The translations under genes and the position numbers were made by a program. The notes beneath the pieces were generated by a model. It was not told the DNA's origin. It searched no databases and saw only the letters and a program-made list of their open reading frames with translations. Shown here one piece after another: positions 34,095 to 44,516 of a DNA stretch of 51,681 nucleotides; position 1 is the stretch's first letter; every line of letters starts with the position of its first letter. This DNA comes from Flavobacteriaceae bacterium (lineage in GTDB: Bacteria > Bacteroidota > Bacteroidia > Flavobacteriales > Flavobacteriaceae), in assembly GCA_016744615.1 (NCBI GenBank), contig JADGEA010000002.1, forward strand, positions 1 to 51,681. Direction: 5' to 3'.

Positions 34095-34464
34095 AAAAAG
34101 TATTTTTTATATTAATTTGTAAATATAAGTATTTATCAAAATTCAAATATAAAATTTTTTATAAATCGTATTTTGATTGTATAAATTTCTACTAAACAAT
34201 AGGAATTATTTCCTTTATTAAATAGAGTGTTCTAATTATATTTAAAATAATCTGTGAATTTTATGAAATATTAAAAAAGATGCTGCATATGGTGAATATT
34301 ATGCAATGTAATTTATATTTCAGTTTTATGTACATGAAGTTAGAATTTGAATTATTAAAGGATATTTATTTTGAACATTGTAAAAATTATAAAAAAATGA
34401 ACTATTTAAGCCCAAAGAAAAGTAAATTTGCAATCGCTAAAATTTGAATAAACAATAGTATAAA
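34095..34464 (+). other. Leader region of the leucine operon
   Basis: 370 bp without a gene between the divergent M19 and leuC genes. TAAATTTG at 34423-34430, about 35 bp before the leuC ATG, fits the Bacteroidota -7 element TAnnTTTG; no -33 TTG at 19 bp was found. I saw no leader peptide rich in leucine codons and no T-box-like element, so how leucine controls the operon is not evident. Confidence 0.45.
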
Positions 34465-35859
34465 ATGAGTAAGACATTATTTGATAAAGTTTGGGATAGC
34501 CACGTAGTTAGGAAAGTAGAAAACGGACCTGATGTGTTTTTTATTGATCGTCATTTGGTTCATGAAGTGACAAGTCCGGTTGCATTTTTAGGACTTAAGA
34601 ACAGAGGAATAGGCGTGATGTATCCTAACAAAACATTTGCAACAGCAGATCACAACACACCAACCATCAATCAACATTTACCTGTTGAAGATCCTTTATC
34701 TGCAAATCAGTTAAAGGCTTTGAAAGATAATGCTAAAGAATTTGGTGTTTTACACTGGGGACTTGGTCATAGAAAAAATGGAGTAGTACATATTGTGGGG
34801 CCTGAAAATGGAATTACTTTACCTGGAGCCACGATTGTTTGTGGTGATTCACATACATCTACGCACGGAGCTTTTGGGGCTATTGCCTTTGGTATTGGTA
34901 CATCAGAAGTTGAAATGGTACTGGCAAGTCAGTGCATCATGCAACCTAAGCCAAAAAAAATGCAGATCAATGTAAATGGTGAATTGGGCAAAGGTGTCAC
35001 CCCAAAAGATGTAGCACTTTTCATCATATCTCAATTAACAACATCAGGTGCAACTGGTTATTTTGTTGAATATGCTGGTGATGTATTTGATAAAATGACG
35101 ATGGAAGGCAGAATGACTGTTTGTAATCTTAGTATTGAAATGGGAGCGCGTGGCGGTATCATTGCTCCTGATGAGAAAACCTTTACTTATATTCAAGGAA
35201 GAGAATTCACTCCAAAAGAAGGTGACTGGAATAAAGCAATGGAATACTGGAAAACGCTAAAAACAGATAAAGGAGCAACTTTTGACAAGGTAATTAATTT
35301 TGATGCTTCAGATATTGAACCAATGATTACTTATGGTACAAACCCCGGAATGGGAATTGGTATTTCACAAAAAGTTCCCACAGCTGAAAACGCCAGCGAA
35401 CAAAAAGATACTTTTATTAAATCATTGGATTATATGGATTTCTCTGAAGAGGATAATATGATTGGTAAAAAGATAGATTACGTGTTTTTAGGAAGTTGTA
35501 CCAATGGTAGGATAGAAGATTTTAGAGCTTTTACATCCATCGTAAAAGGAAGGAAGAAAGCAGAAAATGTAACCGCATGGTTAGTACCTGGTTCACATGT
35601 TGTGGAAGATCAGATCAAAGAAGAAGGTTTGTTGGATATTTTAAATGAAGCAGGATTTGAATTACGTCAACCTGGTTGTTCTGCATGTTTGGCAATGAAT
35701 GATGATAAGGTACCTGCCGGAAAATATTCAGTTAGCACATCTAACAGAAATTTTGAAGGTCGTCAAGGTCCTGGATCAAGAACATTATTAGCAAGTCCGT
35801 TGGTGGCTGCAGCTGCAGCTGTTACCGGGGAAGTTACAGATCCAAGAGAAATGCTTTAG
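34465..35859 (+). CDS. leuC: 3-isopropylmalate dehydratase large subunit
   Basis: LeuC carries the [4Fe-4S] cluster of isopropylmalate isomerase, converting 2-isopropylmalate to 3-isopropylmalate in leucine synthesis. The 464 aa are full length. Aconitase-family signatures are [21 protein letters not shown], and the cluster cysteines sit in FLGSCTNGR and GCSACLAMN. It partners with leuD, encoded 160 bp downstream. It is first in the leuC-leuD-leuA-leuB operon. The leuC-leuD gap contains an unusually long perfect hairpin. Confidence 0.98.
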   Translation: MSKTLFDKVWDSHVVRKVENGPDVFFIDRHLVHEVTSPVAFLGLKNRGIGVMYPNKTFATADHNTPTINQHLPVEDPLSANQLKALKDNAKEFGVLHWGLGHRKNGVVHIVGPENGITLPGATIVCGDSHTSTHGAFGAIAFGIGTSEVEMVLASQCIMQPKPKKMQINVNGELGKGVTPKDVALFIISQLTTSGATGYFVEYAGDVFDKMTMEGRMTVCNLSIEMGARGGIIAPDEKTFTYIQGREFTPKEGDWNKAMEYWKTLKTDKGATFDKVINFDASDIEPMITYGTNPGMGIGISQKVPTAENASEQKDTFIKSLDYMDFSEEDNMIGKKIDYVFLGSCTNGRIEDFRAFTSIVKGRKKAENVTAWLVPGSHVVEDQIKEEGLLDILNEAGFELRQPGCSACLAMNDDKVPAGKYSVSTSNRNFEGRQGPGSRTLLASPLVAAAAAVTGEVTDPREML

Positions 35860-35884
35860 GTTCAGTACATGAAATTGAAAATTC

Positions 35885-35935
35885 TCTAATTCTTTAAATA
35901 TTTTATCTTCCAGATAAAATATTTAAAGAATTAGA
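35885..35935 (+). repeat. Perfect 24-bp inverted repeat between leuC and leuD
   Basis: The arms at 35885-35908 and 35912-35935 are exact reverse complements, separated by the 3-base loop TCC. The transcript would form a 24-bp AU-rich hairpin. It is not followed by a T-run (AAAACG instead), so it is a poor intrinsic terminator. More likely it is an mRNA-processing, stabilising or attenuating element inside the operon. Confidence 0.85.
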
Positions 35936-36019
35936 AAACGATATAAACAAGATAAAAGAAAATTATATAATTTATATTTAAAATTAAAAGAATAAGCTTA
36001 AAGCTTATCTCATTTTATT

Positions 36020-36616
36020 ATGGCATACGATAAATTTACAATATTAAAAAGTACAGCATATCCACTACCAATTGAAAATGTAGATACAGATCAGATCATT
36101 CCGGCAAGATTTTTAAAAGCTACGGAAAGAAAAGGTTTTGGAGATAATTTATTTAGAGACTGGAGATATAATGCTGATGGAACTTCTAAAACAGATTTTG
36201 TTTTAAATAATCCTAAATATAGTGGCAAAATATTATTGGGAGGCAAGAATTTTGGCTCAGGTTCTTCCCGTGAACACGCTGCATGGGCAGTTTATGATTT
36301 TGGATTTCGATGCGTAATCTCAAGTTTCTTTGCAGATATTTTTAAGAATAACTGTCTGAATGTAGGAGTATTACCGGTTCAGGTAAGCGAAGCATTTGCT
36401 AAGGATATTTTTGATGCAATTGAAAAAGATCCAAATACCGAAATTGAAGTAGATCTTGAAAATCAGAAAGTTACCTTATTAGCAACTAACAAATCTGATA
36501 ATTTTGAGATTAATGGCTATAAAAAGGATAACATGCTTAACGGTTTTGATGATATTGACTATTTGCAAAATATGCAAAGTGATATAGAGGAATTTTCAAA
36601 ATCAAGACCATTTTAA
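36020..36616 (+). CDS. leuD: 3-isopropylmalate dehydratase small subunit
   Basis: LeuD completes isopropylmalate isomerase with LeuC. The 198-aa swivel-domain protein shows ENVDTDQIIPARFLK near the N-terminus and the substrate-binding GGKNFGSGSSREHAAWAVYD in the middle, both diagnostic of the small subunit. The length is normal. Followed after 31 bp by the 2-isopropylmalate synthase-type gene. Confidence 0.97.
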   Translation: MAYDKFTILKSTAYPLPIENVDTDQIIPARFLKATERKGFGDNLFRDWRYNADGTSKTDFVLNNPKYSGKILLGGKNFGSGSSREHAAWAVYDFGFRCVISSFFADIFKNNCLNVGVLPVQVSEAFAKDIFDAIEKDPNTEIEVDLENQKVTLLATNKSDNFEINGYKKDNMLNGFDDIDYLQNMQSDIEEFSKSRPF

Positions 36617-36647
36617 CTAATTGTAAAAAGCATAATGCATTTCGACA

Positions 36648-38162
36648 ATGAAAAAAAAGATTGAAATAATGGATACTACGCTTCGCGATGGTGAACAAAC
36701 CAGCGGAGTTTCTTTTTCAGCATCCGAAAAGTTAACAATTGCCAAACTTTTACTAGATGAATTGATTGTTGATCGAATTGAAATTGCTTCAACTAGAGTT
36801 TCAGAAGGTGAATATCAAGCAGTTAAAGATATTTGTAACTGGGCAAGTAAAAAAAGTTATATTGATAAAATTGAGGTGCTTTCATTTGTTGATAAAGGAT
36901 TATCCATTAAATGGATGATGGAAACTGGAGCTAAAGTTCAAAATTTATTAACCAAAGGTTCCTTAAATCATCTAACACATCAGCTAAAGAAAACGCCCGA
37001 TCAACATTTCGAAGAAATAGCCGAAGTGATTGATTTAGCAAATCAAAAGGGTATCATTACCAATGTTTATCTAGAAGATTGGAGTAATGGAATGATTAAT
37101 TCGCCTGAATATGTATATGATTTTTTAAACTTTTTATCTACGCAAAATATAAAAAGAGTACTGTTACCTGATACTTTAGGTATTTTATCTCCAAGTAACA
37201 GCAGTAAATATATACTGGATATTAGAAATAAATTTCCAGACATGCATCTTGATTTTCATGCACATAATGATTATGACCTTGGTGTGGCTAATGTATTGGA
37301 AGCAATAAAAGCAGGTGTTGATGGAATCCACCTAACACTTAACGGAATGGGAGAGCGAGCGGGAAATGCTCCAATGGCAAGTGTTGTTGCGGTAATCAAT
37401 GATTTTTTACCCGAAGTTGAGATTGCCGTAAATGAAAAAGCACTTTACTCAGTAAGTAAACTTGTGGAGACTTTTTCAGGGTTTAGAATACCTGTTAATA
37501 AACCTGTATTAGGAGAAAATGTATTTACGCAAACTGCTGGTATACATGCAGATGGAGATAGTAAGCATAATTTATACTTTAATGATCTAATGCCGGAAAG
37601 ATTTGACAGAAAACGTCAATATGCTCTTGGAAAAACATCTGGAAAGGCAAATATTCAAAAGAATTTAGAAGAGCTAGGATTGCATTTAAGCAATGAAGAT
37701 GTTTTAAAAGTTACACAAAGAATTATTGAATTAGGCGATAAAAAAGAGGTAGTTACGCAAGATGATCTACCATATATTATTAGCGATGTTCTTAGTAGTA
37801 ATTTGTATGAAGAAAAGATCAAAGTTGATTCTTATGTATTAACACATTCCAAAGGTTTACGACCGTCAACTACACTTTCTGTTTCTATTGAAGATGAAAA
37901 ATTTGAGGAACATGCACAGGGAGATGGTCAGTTTGATGCATTTATGAATGCATTGAAAAAAGTTTATGGCAGTAAAGGATTGGAATTACCTATCCTTACG
38001 GATTATACTGTAAGAATTCCTCCTGGTTCTGCATCAGATGCATTATGTGAAACTGTGATCACCTGGAAAAAGGGAGAAAAAATATTTAAAACCAGAGGTT
38101 TAGATTCCGATCAAACGGTTTCAGCAATTGTAGCAACACAAAAAATGTTGAATATGATATAG
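36648..38162 (+). CDS. leuA: 2-isopropylmalate synthase-type enzyme
   Basis: A DRE-TIM metallolyase of 504 aa that condenses acetyl-CoA with an alpha-keto acid, by context alpha-ketoisovalerate in the first committed step of leucine synthesis. The catalytic loop IMDTTLRDGEQTSGV is at the N-terminus, and the metal-binding HAHND lies in DFHAHNDYDLG. After the barrel come the accessory domains and a C-terminal LeuA dimer regulatory domain (about 385-500) that normally mediates leucine feedback. Homologues may be citramalate synthases; the position between leuD and leuB supports LeuA. Confidence 0.9.
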   Translation: MKKKIEIMDTTLRDGEQTSGVSFSASEKLTIAKLLLDELIVDRIEIASTRVSEGEYQAVKDICNWASKKSYIDKIEVLSFVDKGLSIKWMMETGAKVQNLLTKGSLNHLTHQLKKTPDQHFEEIAEVIDLANQKGIITNVYLEDWSNGMINSPEYVYDFLNFLSTQNIKRVLLPDTLGILSPSNSSKYILDIRNKFPDMHLDFHAHNDYDLGVANVLEAIKAGVDGIHLTLNGMGERAGNAPMASVVAVINDFLPEVEIAVNEKALYSVSKLVETFSGFRIPVNKPVLGENVFTQTAGIHADGDSKHNLYFNDLMPERFDRKRQYALGKTSGKANIQKNLEELGLHLSNEDVLKVTQRIIELGDKKEVVTQDDLPYIISDVLSSNLYEEKIKVDSYVLTHSKGLRPSTTLSVSIEDEKFEEHAQGDGQFDAFMNALKKVYGSKGLELPILTDYTVRIPPGSASDALCETVITWKKGEKIFKTRGLDSDQTVSAIVATQKMLNMI

Positions 38163-38197
38163 AATTTAAAATTCAAGATTAAAAATTAAAATAACTT

Positions 38198-38268
38198 ATA
38201 AAAAAGTTTAAAAAAATTAGATTTTAAGTATAACAATACTATTTAGTTTTTTACTTTAAACTTTTTAT
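38198..38268 (+). repeat. AT-rich inverted repeat between leuA and leuB
   Basis: ATAAAAAAGTTTAAA (about 38198-38212) is matched by the near-complement TTTAAACTTTTTAT (38255-38268) across about 42 bases of spacer. The 121-bp gap is otherwise featureless. AT-richness makes chance pairing possible. Confidence 0.4.
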
Positions 38269-38283
38269 TTTAAACTTATAAAC

Positions 38284-39342
38284 ATGAAATTAAACATAGC
38301 ACTATTGGCCGGAGACGGTATCGGACCTGAAGTAATTGATCAGGCAGTAAAAGTTTGTGACGCTGTTGCAAACAAATTTGATCATACAATCAACTGGACA
38401 CCTGCTCTAACAGGGGCAGCTGCAATTGATGCAGTTGGTGAACCATATCCTGACGAAACTCACGAAATATGTGTTGCAGCAGATGCTGTACTTTTCGGTG
38501 CGATAGGTCACCCAAGGTTTGATAATGATCCAACAGCAAAAGTAAGACCAGAACAAGGTTTGTTAAAAATGCGTAAAAAATTAGGCTTATTTGCAAATAT
38601 TCGTCCCACTTTTACTTTTCCTTCACTAATCGATAATTCACCTTTAAAAAGAGAAAGAATTGAAGGAACTGATTTGGTTTTTTTACGAGAATTGACGGGT
38701 GGGATTTACTTTGGTGAAAAAGGCAGGAAAGATAATGGAGATACAGCTTTTGATAATTGTGTTTACACAAAAGAAGAAGTTACTAGGTTAGCGAAAAAAG
38801 GTTTTGAATTAGCAATGACAAGAACTAAGAAGTTATGTTGTGTTGATAAAGCTAATGTTTTGGAAACATCTCGTTTATGGAGAGAAACGGTTCAAAATAT
38901 GGAAAAAGATTACCCTGAAGTAGAAGTTAGTTATGAATTTGTAGATGCAGTAGCTATGCGATTGGTACAATGGCCTAATTCATATGATGTGCTAATTACA
39001 GAGAATCTTTTTGGGGATATCCTTACAGATGAAGCATCTGTAATTTCAGGTTCTATGGGATTGATGCCATCAGCATCCGTTGGAGAGGAAAATTATTTAT
39101 ATGAACCAATTCATGGTTCCTACCCACAGGCAGCAGGTAAAGATATAGCGAATCCTTTGGCAACGATCTTATCAGCGGCTATGATGTTTGAAGATGCATT
39201 CCAATTAAAAGAAGAAGCAAAAGTGATCAGAGATGTTGTAAACAGATCTTTAGCAGAAGGAGTTGTGACCGAAGATCTATCAGGTGATCAAAAAGCTTAT
39301 AAAACAAGTGAAGTAGGTGACTGGCTTGTTAAAAATATATAA
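38284..39342 (+). CDS. leuB: 3-isopropylmalate dehydrogenase
   Basis: LeuB oxidises and decarboxylates 3-isopropylmalate to alpha-ketoisocaproate with NAD+. The 352 aa show the opening LNIALLAGDGIGPEVIDQAV, the substrate arginines in the RPEQGLLKMRKKLGLFANIR segment, LTGGIYFGEKGR, the metal aspartates in the NLFGDILTDEASVISGSMG region, and the NAD-binding EPIHGSYPQAAGKDIANP. Last gene of the leuCDAB set. About 200 bp of non-coding DNA separates it from the GH92 gene. Confidence 0.97.
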   Translation: MKLNIALLAGDGIGPEVIDQAVKVCDAVANKFDHTINWTPALTGAAAIDAVGEPYPDETHEICVAADAVLFGAIGHPRFDNDPTAKVRPEQGLLKMRKKLGLFANIRPTFTFPSLIDNSPLKRERIEGTDLVFLRELTGGIYFGEKGRKDNGDTAFDNCVYTKEEVTRLAKKGFELAMTRTKKLCCVDKANVLETSRLWRETVQNMEKDYPEVEVSYEFVDAVAMRLVQWPNSYDVLITENLFGDILTDEASVISGSMGLMPSASVGEENYLYEPIHGSYPQAAGKDIANPLATILSAAMMFEDAFQLKEEAKVIRDVVNRSLAEGVVTEDLSGDQKAYKTSEVGDWLVKNI

Positions 39343-39547
39343 TCTACATTTAGAATAGGGTTATTCTGTTTTAGGTGATAATTTTATGCTGATCTATAGG
39401 GATTTAACCAAGTGTCCTAATAGATTAGCATTTTTTTTACCGTTTCGTTTTCAATTTATTAAAGTGATAATTTAGTTAATTATTATATCTTCAACTCTAA
39501 ATTATTAGGCTAGAATATTATATTTTAGCATCCTAAATTTATATACT

Positions 39548-41821
39548 TTGAAAAAAATACTTTATTCTTTAGTTATACTAGTTAGTTTGTTCTTTTTAAT
39601 TGGTTGTTCCAATAAAGAAAATGTTTCTAAAAAACAGGATATAGACTTATTACAATATGTTGATCCATTTATTGGAACCGGATTCCATGGCCATACTTTT
39701 CCAGGTCCGGTGATGCCACATGGTATGTTACAACTGAGTCCTGATACTAAATTAAACGGCTGGGATGCATCCAGTGGATATCACTATGATGACAATACTA
39801 TTTACGGATTTTCACATACACATTTAAGCGGTACAGGTATTGGTGATTTAGGAGATATACTTTTACTTCCTTATACAGAGAAAATTAAGGGTAAACCTAT
39901 TGCAACATTTGATAAAAGTGATGAACAAGCAAAGGTTGGTTATTATTCAGTTAAATTCAATAATTATGATATAAAAGCCGAGTTAACAGCTACAAATAGA
40001 GTAGGAATGCATAAATATCAGTATGATACCGAATCAGATAAAAAGCTCTTGCTAGATATTGGTCATATTTTGCAACGTACATGGGGGCATAGCAATGTAT
40101 ATAACGAACTGGAAATTATTGGTAATAAAACTATTAGAGGTTTAAAACATTCTAAAGGATGGGCAAATAGTCACAAAGTTTATTTTTATGCCGAGTTTTC
40201 CAGTCCTTTTAAAATTGATTCTGTTATAGTTGATGAAAAATCTGTTAGCAGATCAAATATTTATCGAGGGAAAAATATTTATGCAAAATTGAATTTTAAT
40301 ACTTTGAAAAATAATGATGCTCTTTTGGTAAAAGTAAGTATCTCACCTGTTGATACGGATGGTGCTCAAAAAAATATGAAAGCAGAACTAGATCATTGGG
40401 ATTTTAATGATGTTAGAAAAGAAAATAAAGAAGCTTGGGCTAAAGAACTTCAAAAAATTAAAGTAACCACAGAAAATAAGGATGATTTGGTTATTTTTTA
40501 TACGGCATTGTATCATAGTATGATTGCACCAATGATTTACCAAGATGTAGATGGAAGGTATAGAGGAATGGATAAAATGATTCGAAAATCAACAGGTAAC
40601 CAAGTCAATTATACAGTGTATTCTTTATGGGATACGTTTAGAGCTTTACATCCATTAATGACTATTTTGGATGAGAAAAAATCTGCTGATTGGGTGAATA
40701 ATTTACTATTAAAATACAAGGAAGGTGGTATTTTACCAATGTGGCCTTTAGCATCTAATTATACAGCGACTATGGTTGGTTATCCTGCAGTTGCAAATAT
40801 TGCAGATGCTTTAAGCAAAGGGATCCCAGGAATTGATAAAAAACTAGCATTGGCAGCCTCGTTAACCAGCGCTTCTTATAAGCCTGAACTTGTAGCTGAC
40901 ACGAAAAATGAAAGAAAAAAAGCATTGATGCCCTTATATAACAAATATGTAAATGAGGGAAAGCATATTCCGGCAGATAAGATCGTTAAATCGGTCTCTT
41001 TTGGATTGGAAATGGCTTATTATGATGGATGTATTGCTGAAATTGCCAAACTTGCTAAAAATGATTCGTTAAATAAGATATTTAATGAAAGAGCTAAGAA
41101 TTATACACTTTATTTTGATAAAGAAACTGGATTTATGAGGGGAAAAAATGCAAATGGAACCTGGGTTAAACCCTTTAATCCCAAATATTCAAGTCATGAA
41201 AAATCTCAATATATTGAAGGTAATGCCTGGCAATGGACATGGTTTGTACCGCATGATATAAAAGGATTGATCAAACTTTATGGAGGAGAAGAAGCTTTTA
41301 CAGAAAAATTAGATACGCTGTTTACAACATCTTCAGAGATTGAAGGCGAAAATGCGAGTTCAGATATTACCGGATTGATTGGGCAGTATGCACATGGTAA
41401 CGAACCTAGTCATCATGTAGCTTATTTATATAATTATGCCGGTCAGCCATGGAAAACACAAAAATTAGTAGACCAAATTTTAAAAGAGTTTTATTCTTCA
41501 AAACCTGATGGAATTATTGGTAATGAAGACTGCGGACAAATGTCAGCTTGGTATATTTTAAGCGCCATGGGCTTTTATCAGGTAGCACCTGGTAATCCAA
41601 CTTATACCATAGGTAGGCCTATATTTGACAAAGTAAAAATTCCGTTGGAAAACGGAAAAACATTTACCATCATTACTGAAAATAACAGTCAGGAGAATAA
41701 ATATGTTCAAGAAGCCTATTTAAATGATATAAAAATGGACATGTTGTTTTTTAATCACTCTGATATTAAAAACGGAAGTACCTTAAAGATTGTGATGGGT
41801 AACAAACCAAAGAAAAATTAA
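39548..41821 (+). CDS. GH92 alpha-mannosidase-like lipoprotein
   Basis: A calcium-dependent glycoside hydrolase of family GH92, which releases alpha-1,2/1,3/1,4-linked mannose from glycoprotein glycans or mannans. The 757-aa protein has a lipoprotein signal (FLIGC, C20). The N-terminal beta-sandwich has DPFIGTGFHGHTFPGP, and the (alpha/alpha)6 domain shows YTVYSLWDTFRALHPL. The catalytic acid/base region is GNEDCGQMSAWYILSAMGFY. Start is TTG 39548, because no ATG is available upstream in frame and the signal peptide begins there. Followed after 22 bp by GH3, so likely an operon. Confidence 0.93.
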   Translation: MKKILYSLVILVSLFFLIGCSNKENVSKKQDIDLLQYVDPFIGTGFHGHTFPGPVMPHGMLQLSPDTKLNGWDASSGYHYDDNTIYGFSHTHLSGTGIGDLGDILLLPYTEKIKGKPIATFDKSDEQAKVGYYSVKFNNYDIKAELTATNRVGMHKYQYDTESDKKLLLDIGHILQRTWGHSNVYNELEIIGNKTIRGLKHSKGWANSHKVYFYAEFSSPFKIDSVIVDEKSVSRSNIYRGKNIYAKLNFNTLKNNDALLVKVSISPVDTDGAQKNMKAELDHWDFNDVRKENKEAWAKELQKIKVTTENKDDLVIFYTALYHSMIAPMIYQDVDGRYRGMDKMIRKSTGNQVNYTVYSLWDTFRALHPLMTILDEKKSADWVNNLLLKYKEGGILPMWPLASNYTATMVGYPAVANIADALSKGIPGIDKKLALAASLTSASYKPELVADTKNERKKALMPLYNKYVNEGKHIPADKIVKSVSFGLEMAYYDGCIAEIAKLAKNDSLNKIFNERAKNYTLYFDKETGFMRGKNANGTWVKPFNPKYSSHEKSQYIEGNAWQWTWFVPHDIKGLIKLYGGEEAFTEKLDTLFTTSSEIEGENASSDITGLIGQYAHGNEPSHHVAYLYNYAGQPWKTQKLVDQILKEFYSSKPDGIIGNEDCGQMSAWYILSAMGFYQVAPGNPTYTIGRPIFDKVKIPLENGKTFTIITENNSQENKYVQEAYLNDIKMDMLFFNHSDIKNGSTLKIVMGNKPKKN

Positions 41822-41843
41822 GCTGATAAAATAGAAAGACAAT

Positions 41844-44444
41844 ATGAATAATACTTCTAGAAAAATTTACAAACACTGGCTTTTTAGTTTTTTAATATTG
41901 TTTTCTGTATTTATAATGCAGGCCCAAAAGATAGAATATCCTTTTCAAGATGTAAAACTTGATGCAGAAACGAGAGCAGAAGATCTGCTAAAACGGCTTA
42001 CACTTAAAGAAAAAGTGGCACAAATGCAAGATGTAGCACCCGCTATTGATCATTTAGGAATTTCTGAATATAACTGGTGGAATGAGAGTTTACATGGTGT
42101 AGCTCGAGCAGGAGCTGCAACTTCTTATCCTCAAGCTATTGGAATGGCGGCAACATGGAATTCAGATTTGATCTTTAAAGTGGCTGACGCAATAAGTAGT
42201 GAAGCAAGAGCTAAATTTAACCATAGTATTAAACTCGGACAAAGAAAAAGATATCAGGGATTGACGATGTGGAGTCCGAATATCAATATTTTTAGAGACC
42301 CCAGATGGGGTAGAGGTCAAGAAACTTATGGTGAAGATCCTTATTTGACTTCACGAATGGGAGTTGCGTTTGTAACAGGTTTGCAAGGAAATGATCTTAA
42401 TTATTTTAAAGTTATTGCGACTCCAAAGCACTATGCTGTACATAGTGGACCAGAACATAACCGACATAGTTTTGATGCTTATACAGACAAAAGAGATCTT
42501 TGGGAAACCTATTTACCAGCATTTGAAGCAACTATAGTTGAAGGAAAGGCATTCTCCATCATGTCAGCTTACAATAGATATTTAGGAGAATCTGCTACAG
42601 CAAGTCAATTGTTGTTAAATGATATTTTAAGAGATAAATGGGGTTTTGAAGGGTATGTAGTTTCTGATTGTGGTGCGGTGTACGATATTTATAAATTTCA
42701 CAAAATAGTACCAACGGCAGAAGAAGCTTCCGCTTTAGCCGTAAAAGCAGGTTGTGACCTAAACTGTGGCTCCAATTATAGTCACTTGATTAAATCTATA
42801 AAAGACGGATTGATTACTGAAAAAGAAATAGATCAATCTCTAAAAAGATTGATTATTGCACGTATTAAATTAGGGTTGTTCAATCCACAAGATCAAGTAC
42901 CTTTTATAAAATACGACGATAGTTTTATCGAATCAGATGAAAATAAAAAATTAGCACTGCAAACCGCTAGAGAATCCATCGTTTTATTAAAAAATGAAGC
43001 TCAAACACTCCCAATATCCAAAAAAGTTAAAACAATTACGGTTATTGGTCCAAATGCAAATGACAGACATTTCCTTCTTGGAAATTACTTCGGAACACCT
43101 ACCCATAGAAAAACAATTTTAGAAGGAATCAAAGATAAAGTTTCAAAAAAAACAAAAGTGTATTATTTTAAAGGAGCAAACCTTATAAATAACGATACAA
43201 TTTTTGATGTAATTGAGCCAAGTATGTTTTATGGAAAAATTACTACAACCTATTTTAATAATTCGAAATTAGAAGGTAATCCTGTTTATTCAACCCAAAA
43301 AGAATACATCGATTTTGAATGGGGCGGAGCAGCACCAATGGATCAATTATCTCCTGGTAAATTTTCAATACGATATACCGGAGAAATAAAACCTAAATTT
43401 ACAGGGGATGTTTTACTTGGAGTTTTAGAAAGTGGTGGTTCGTATCGCTTGTTTATCGATGATAAAGAAGTATTGAAAGGAGAAAGCGGTAATGGTAATC
43501 GTGCTTTATCAACTAAAATTTATCTTCAAAAAAATAAAAAATACAGCTTCAAATTGGAGTATTTGTGTACAAATGAATGGATGGCTTCCATACAGTTGGT
43601 ATGGAACAAAGAGGAATTAAAAGGAAGAGATTACATGATGCAAAAAGTAAAAGAAAGTGATGTAGTTATTTATGTTGGAGGAATCACAGCCAGATTAGAA
43701 GGGGAGGAGATGCCTATAAAAATTAAAGGTTTTGATAAAGGAGACAGAACAAACTTAAAATTGCCGAAAGTACAACATGAATTGTTACAAGATTTAAATA
43801 AAACAAATACTCCAGTAGTTTTTGCTTTAACAGGAGGAAGTGCTTTGGCAATCAATTGGGAGCAAGAAAACTTAGATGCTATTTTAAATATTTGGTACCC
43901 GGGACAAGGTGGAGGCGATGCTGTTGCAGATGTTTTATTTGGTGATTATAACCCTTCGGGCAAATTACCAGTAACCTATTATAAATCCATAAATGATTTG
44001 CCTCCGTTTGAAGATTATCATTTGAAAGGTCGTACTTATCGATTTTTTGAAGGAGAAGTTTTGTATCCGTTTGGTTATGGATTGAGTTATACCCAATTTA
44101 ATTATTCAAAACCTACATTAGAAAAATCAGTTATTGGTAAAAGTGATAAAATAAAAATATCAATCACAATAAGCAATGATGGAAAATTTGATGGAGAAAC
44201 CGTTGTGCAGTTATATGTGAACGATATAGAAGCAAGTGTAACAACTCCATTAAAAACATTGCGAAAATTTAAAAAAGTATTCTTAAAAAAAGGAGAATCT
44301 AAAAATGTAGTATTTGAATTATTTCCTAAAGATCTTTCTATTTATGATAATAATGGAAGTTCTTTTGTAGAATCAGGTGAATTTGAAATTTTTATTGGAA
44401 AAAATTCTAGGACAACCAATAAAGCAATATTGACAGTCAAATAG
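41844..44444 (+). CDS. GH3 beta-glycosidase with PA14-like insert
   Basis: An exported exo-acting GH3 enzyme of 866 aa, of the beta-glucosidase/beta-xylosidase group. A Sec-type signal ends near MQAQ. The N-terminal (beta/alpha)8 domain has NWWNESLHGVARAG and GLTMWSPNINIFRDPRWGRG. The catalytic nucleophile lies in YVVSDCGAV. The C-terminal alpha/beta domain is interrupted by an insert (about 470-600, GEIKPKFTGDVLLGVLESGG) that looks like a PA14 carbohydrate-binding module. A fibronectin III-like domain follows to the end. The W/E pattern near the nucleophile resembles xylosidase-type GH3, but specificity is uncertain. Operon partner of the GH92 gene. Confidence 0.91.
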   Translation: MNNTSRKIYKHWLFSFLILFSVFIMQAQKIEYPFQDVKLDAETRAEDLLKRLTLKEKVAQMQDVAPAIDHLGISEYNWWNESLHGVARAGAATSYPQAIGMAATWNSDLIFKVADAISSEARAKFNHSIKLGQRKRYQGLTMWSPNINIFRDPRWGRGQETYGEDPYLTSRMGVAFVTGLQGNDLNYFKVIATPKHYAVHSGPEHNRHSFDAYTDKRDLWETYLPAFEATIVEGKAFSIMSAYNRYLGESATASQLLLNDILRDKWGFEGYVVSDCGAVYDIYKFHKIVPTAEEASALAVKAGCDLNCGSNYSHLIKSIKDGLITEKEIDQSLKRLIIARIKLGLFNPQDQVPFIKYDDSFIESDENKKLALQTARESIVLLKNEAQTLPISKKVKTITVIGPNANDRHFLLGNYFGTPTHRKTILEGIKDKVSKKTKVYYFKGANLINNDTIFDVIEPSMFYGKITTTYFNNSKLEGNPVYSTQKEYIDFEWGGAAPMDQLSPGKFSIRYTGEIKPKFTGDVLLGVLESGGSYRLFIDDKEVLKGESGNGNRALSTKIYLQKNKKYSFKLEYLCTNEWMASIQLVWNKEELKGRDYMMQKVKESDVVIYVGGITARLEGEEMPIKIKGFDKGDRTNLKLPKVQHELLQDLNKTNTPVVFALTGGSALAINWEQENLDAILNIWYPGQGGGDAVADVLFGDYNPSGKLPVTYYKSINDLPPFEDYHLKGRTYRFFEGEVLYPFGYGLSYTQFNYSKPTLEKSVIGKSDKIKISITISNDGKFDGETVVQLYVNDIEASVTTPLKTLRKFKKVFLKKGESKNVVFELFPKDLSIYDNNGSSFVESGEFEIFIGKNSRTTNKAILTVK

Positions 44445-44462
44445 AATGATTTTGTGTAAAAT

Positions 44463-44495
44463 AAAAAAGACCATCATTTTTTTGGTGGTCTTTTT
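44463..44495. terminator. Bidirectional terminator between GH3 and GH109-like genes
   Basis: GACCATCA and TGGTGGTC form an 8-bp stem with one G-T wobble, with an A-run before and T-run after, so it works on both strands between convergent genes. Confidence 0.85.
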
Positions 44496-44516
44496 AGGTT
44501 GTATTATTTAGAAAAT

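Noticed and set aside
34095..34464. Leucine-rich leader peptide or T-box ahead of leuC
   Set aside because: I looked for runs of leucine codons and for T-box-like elements and found none.
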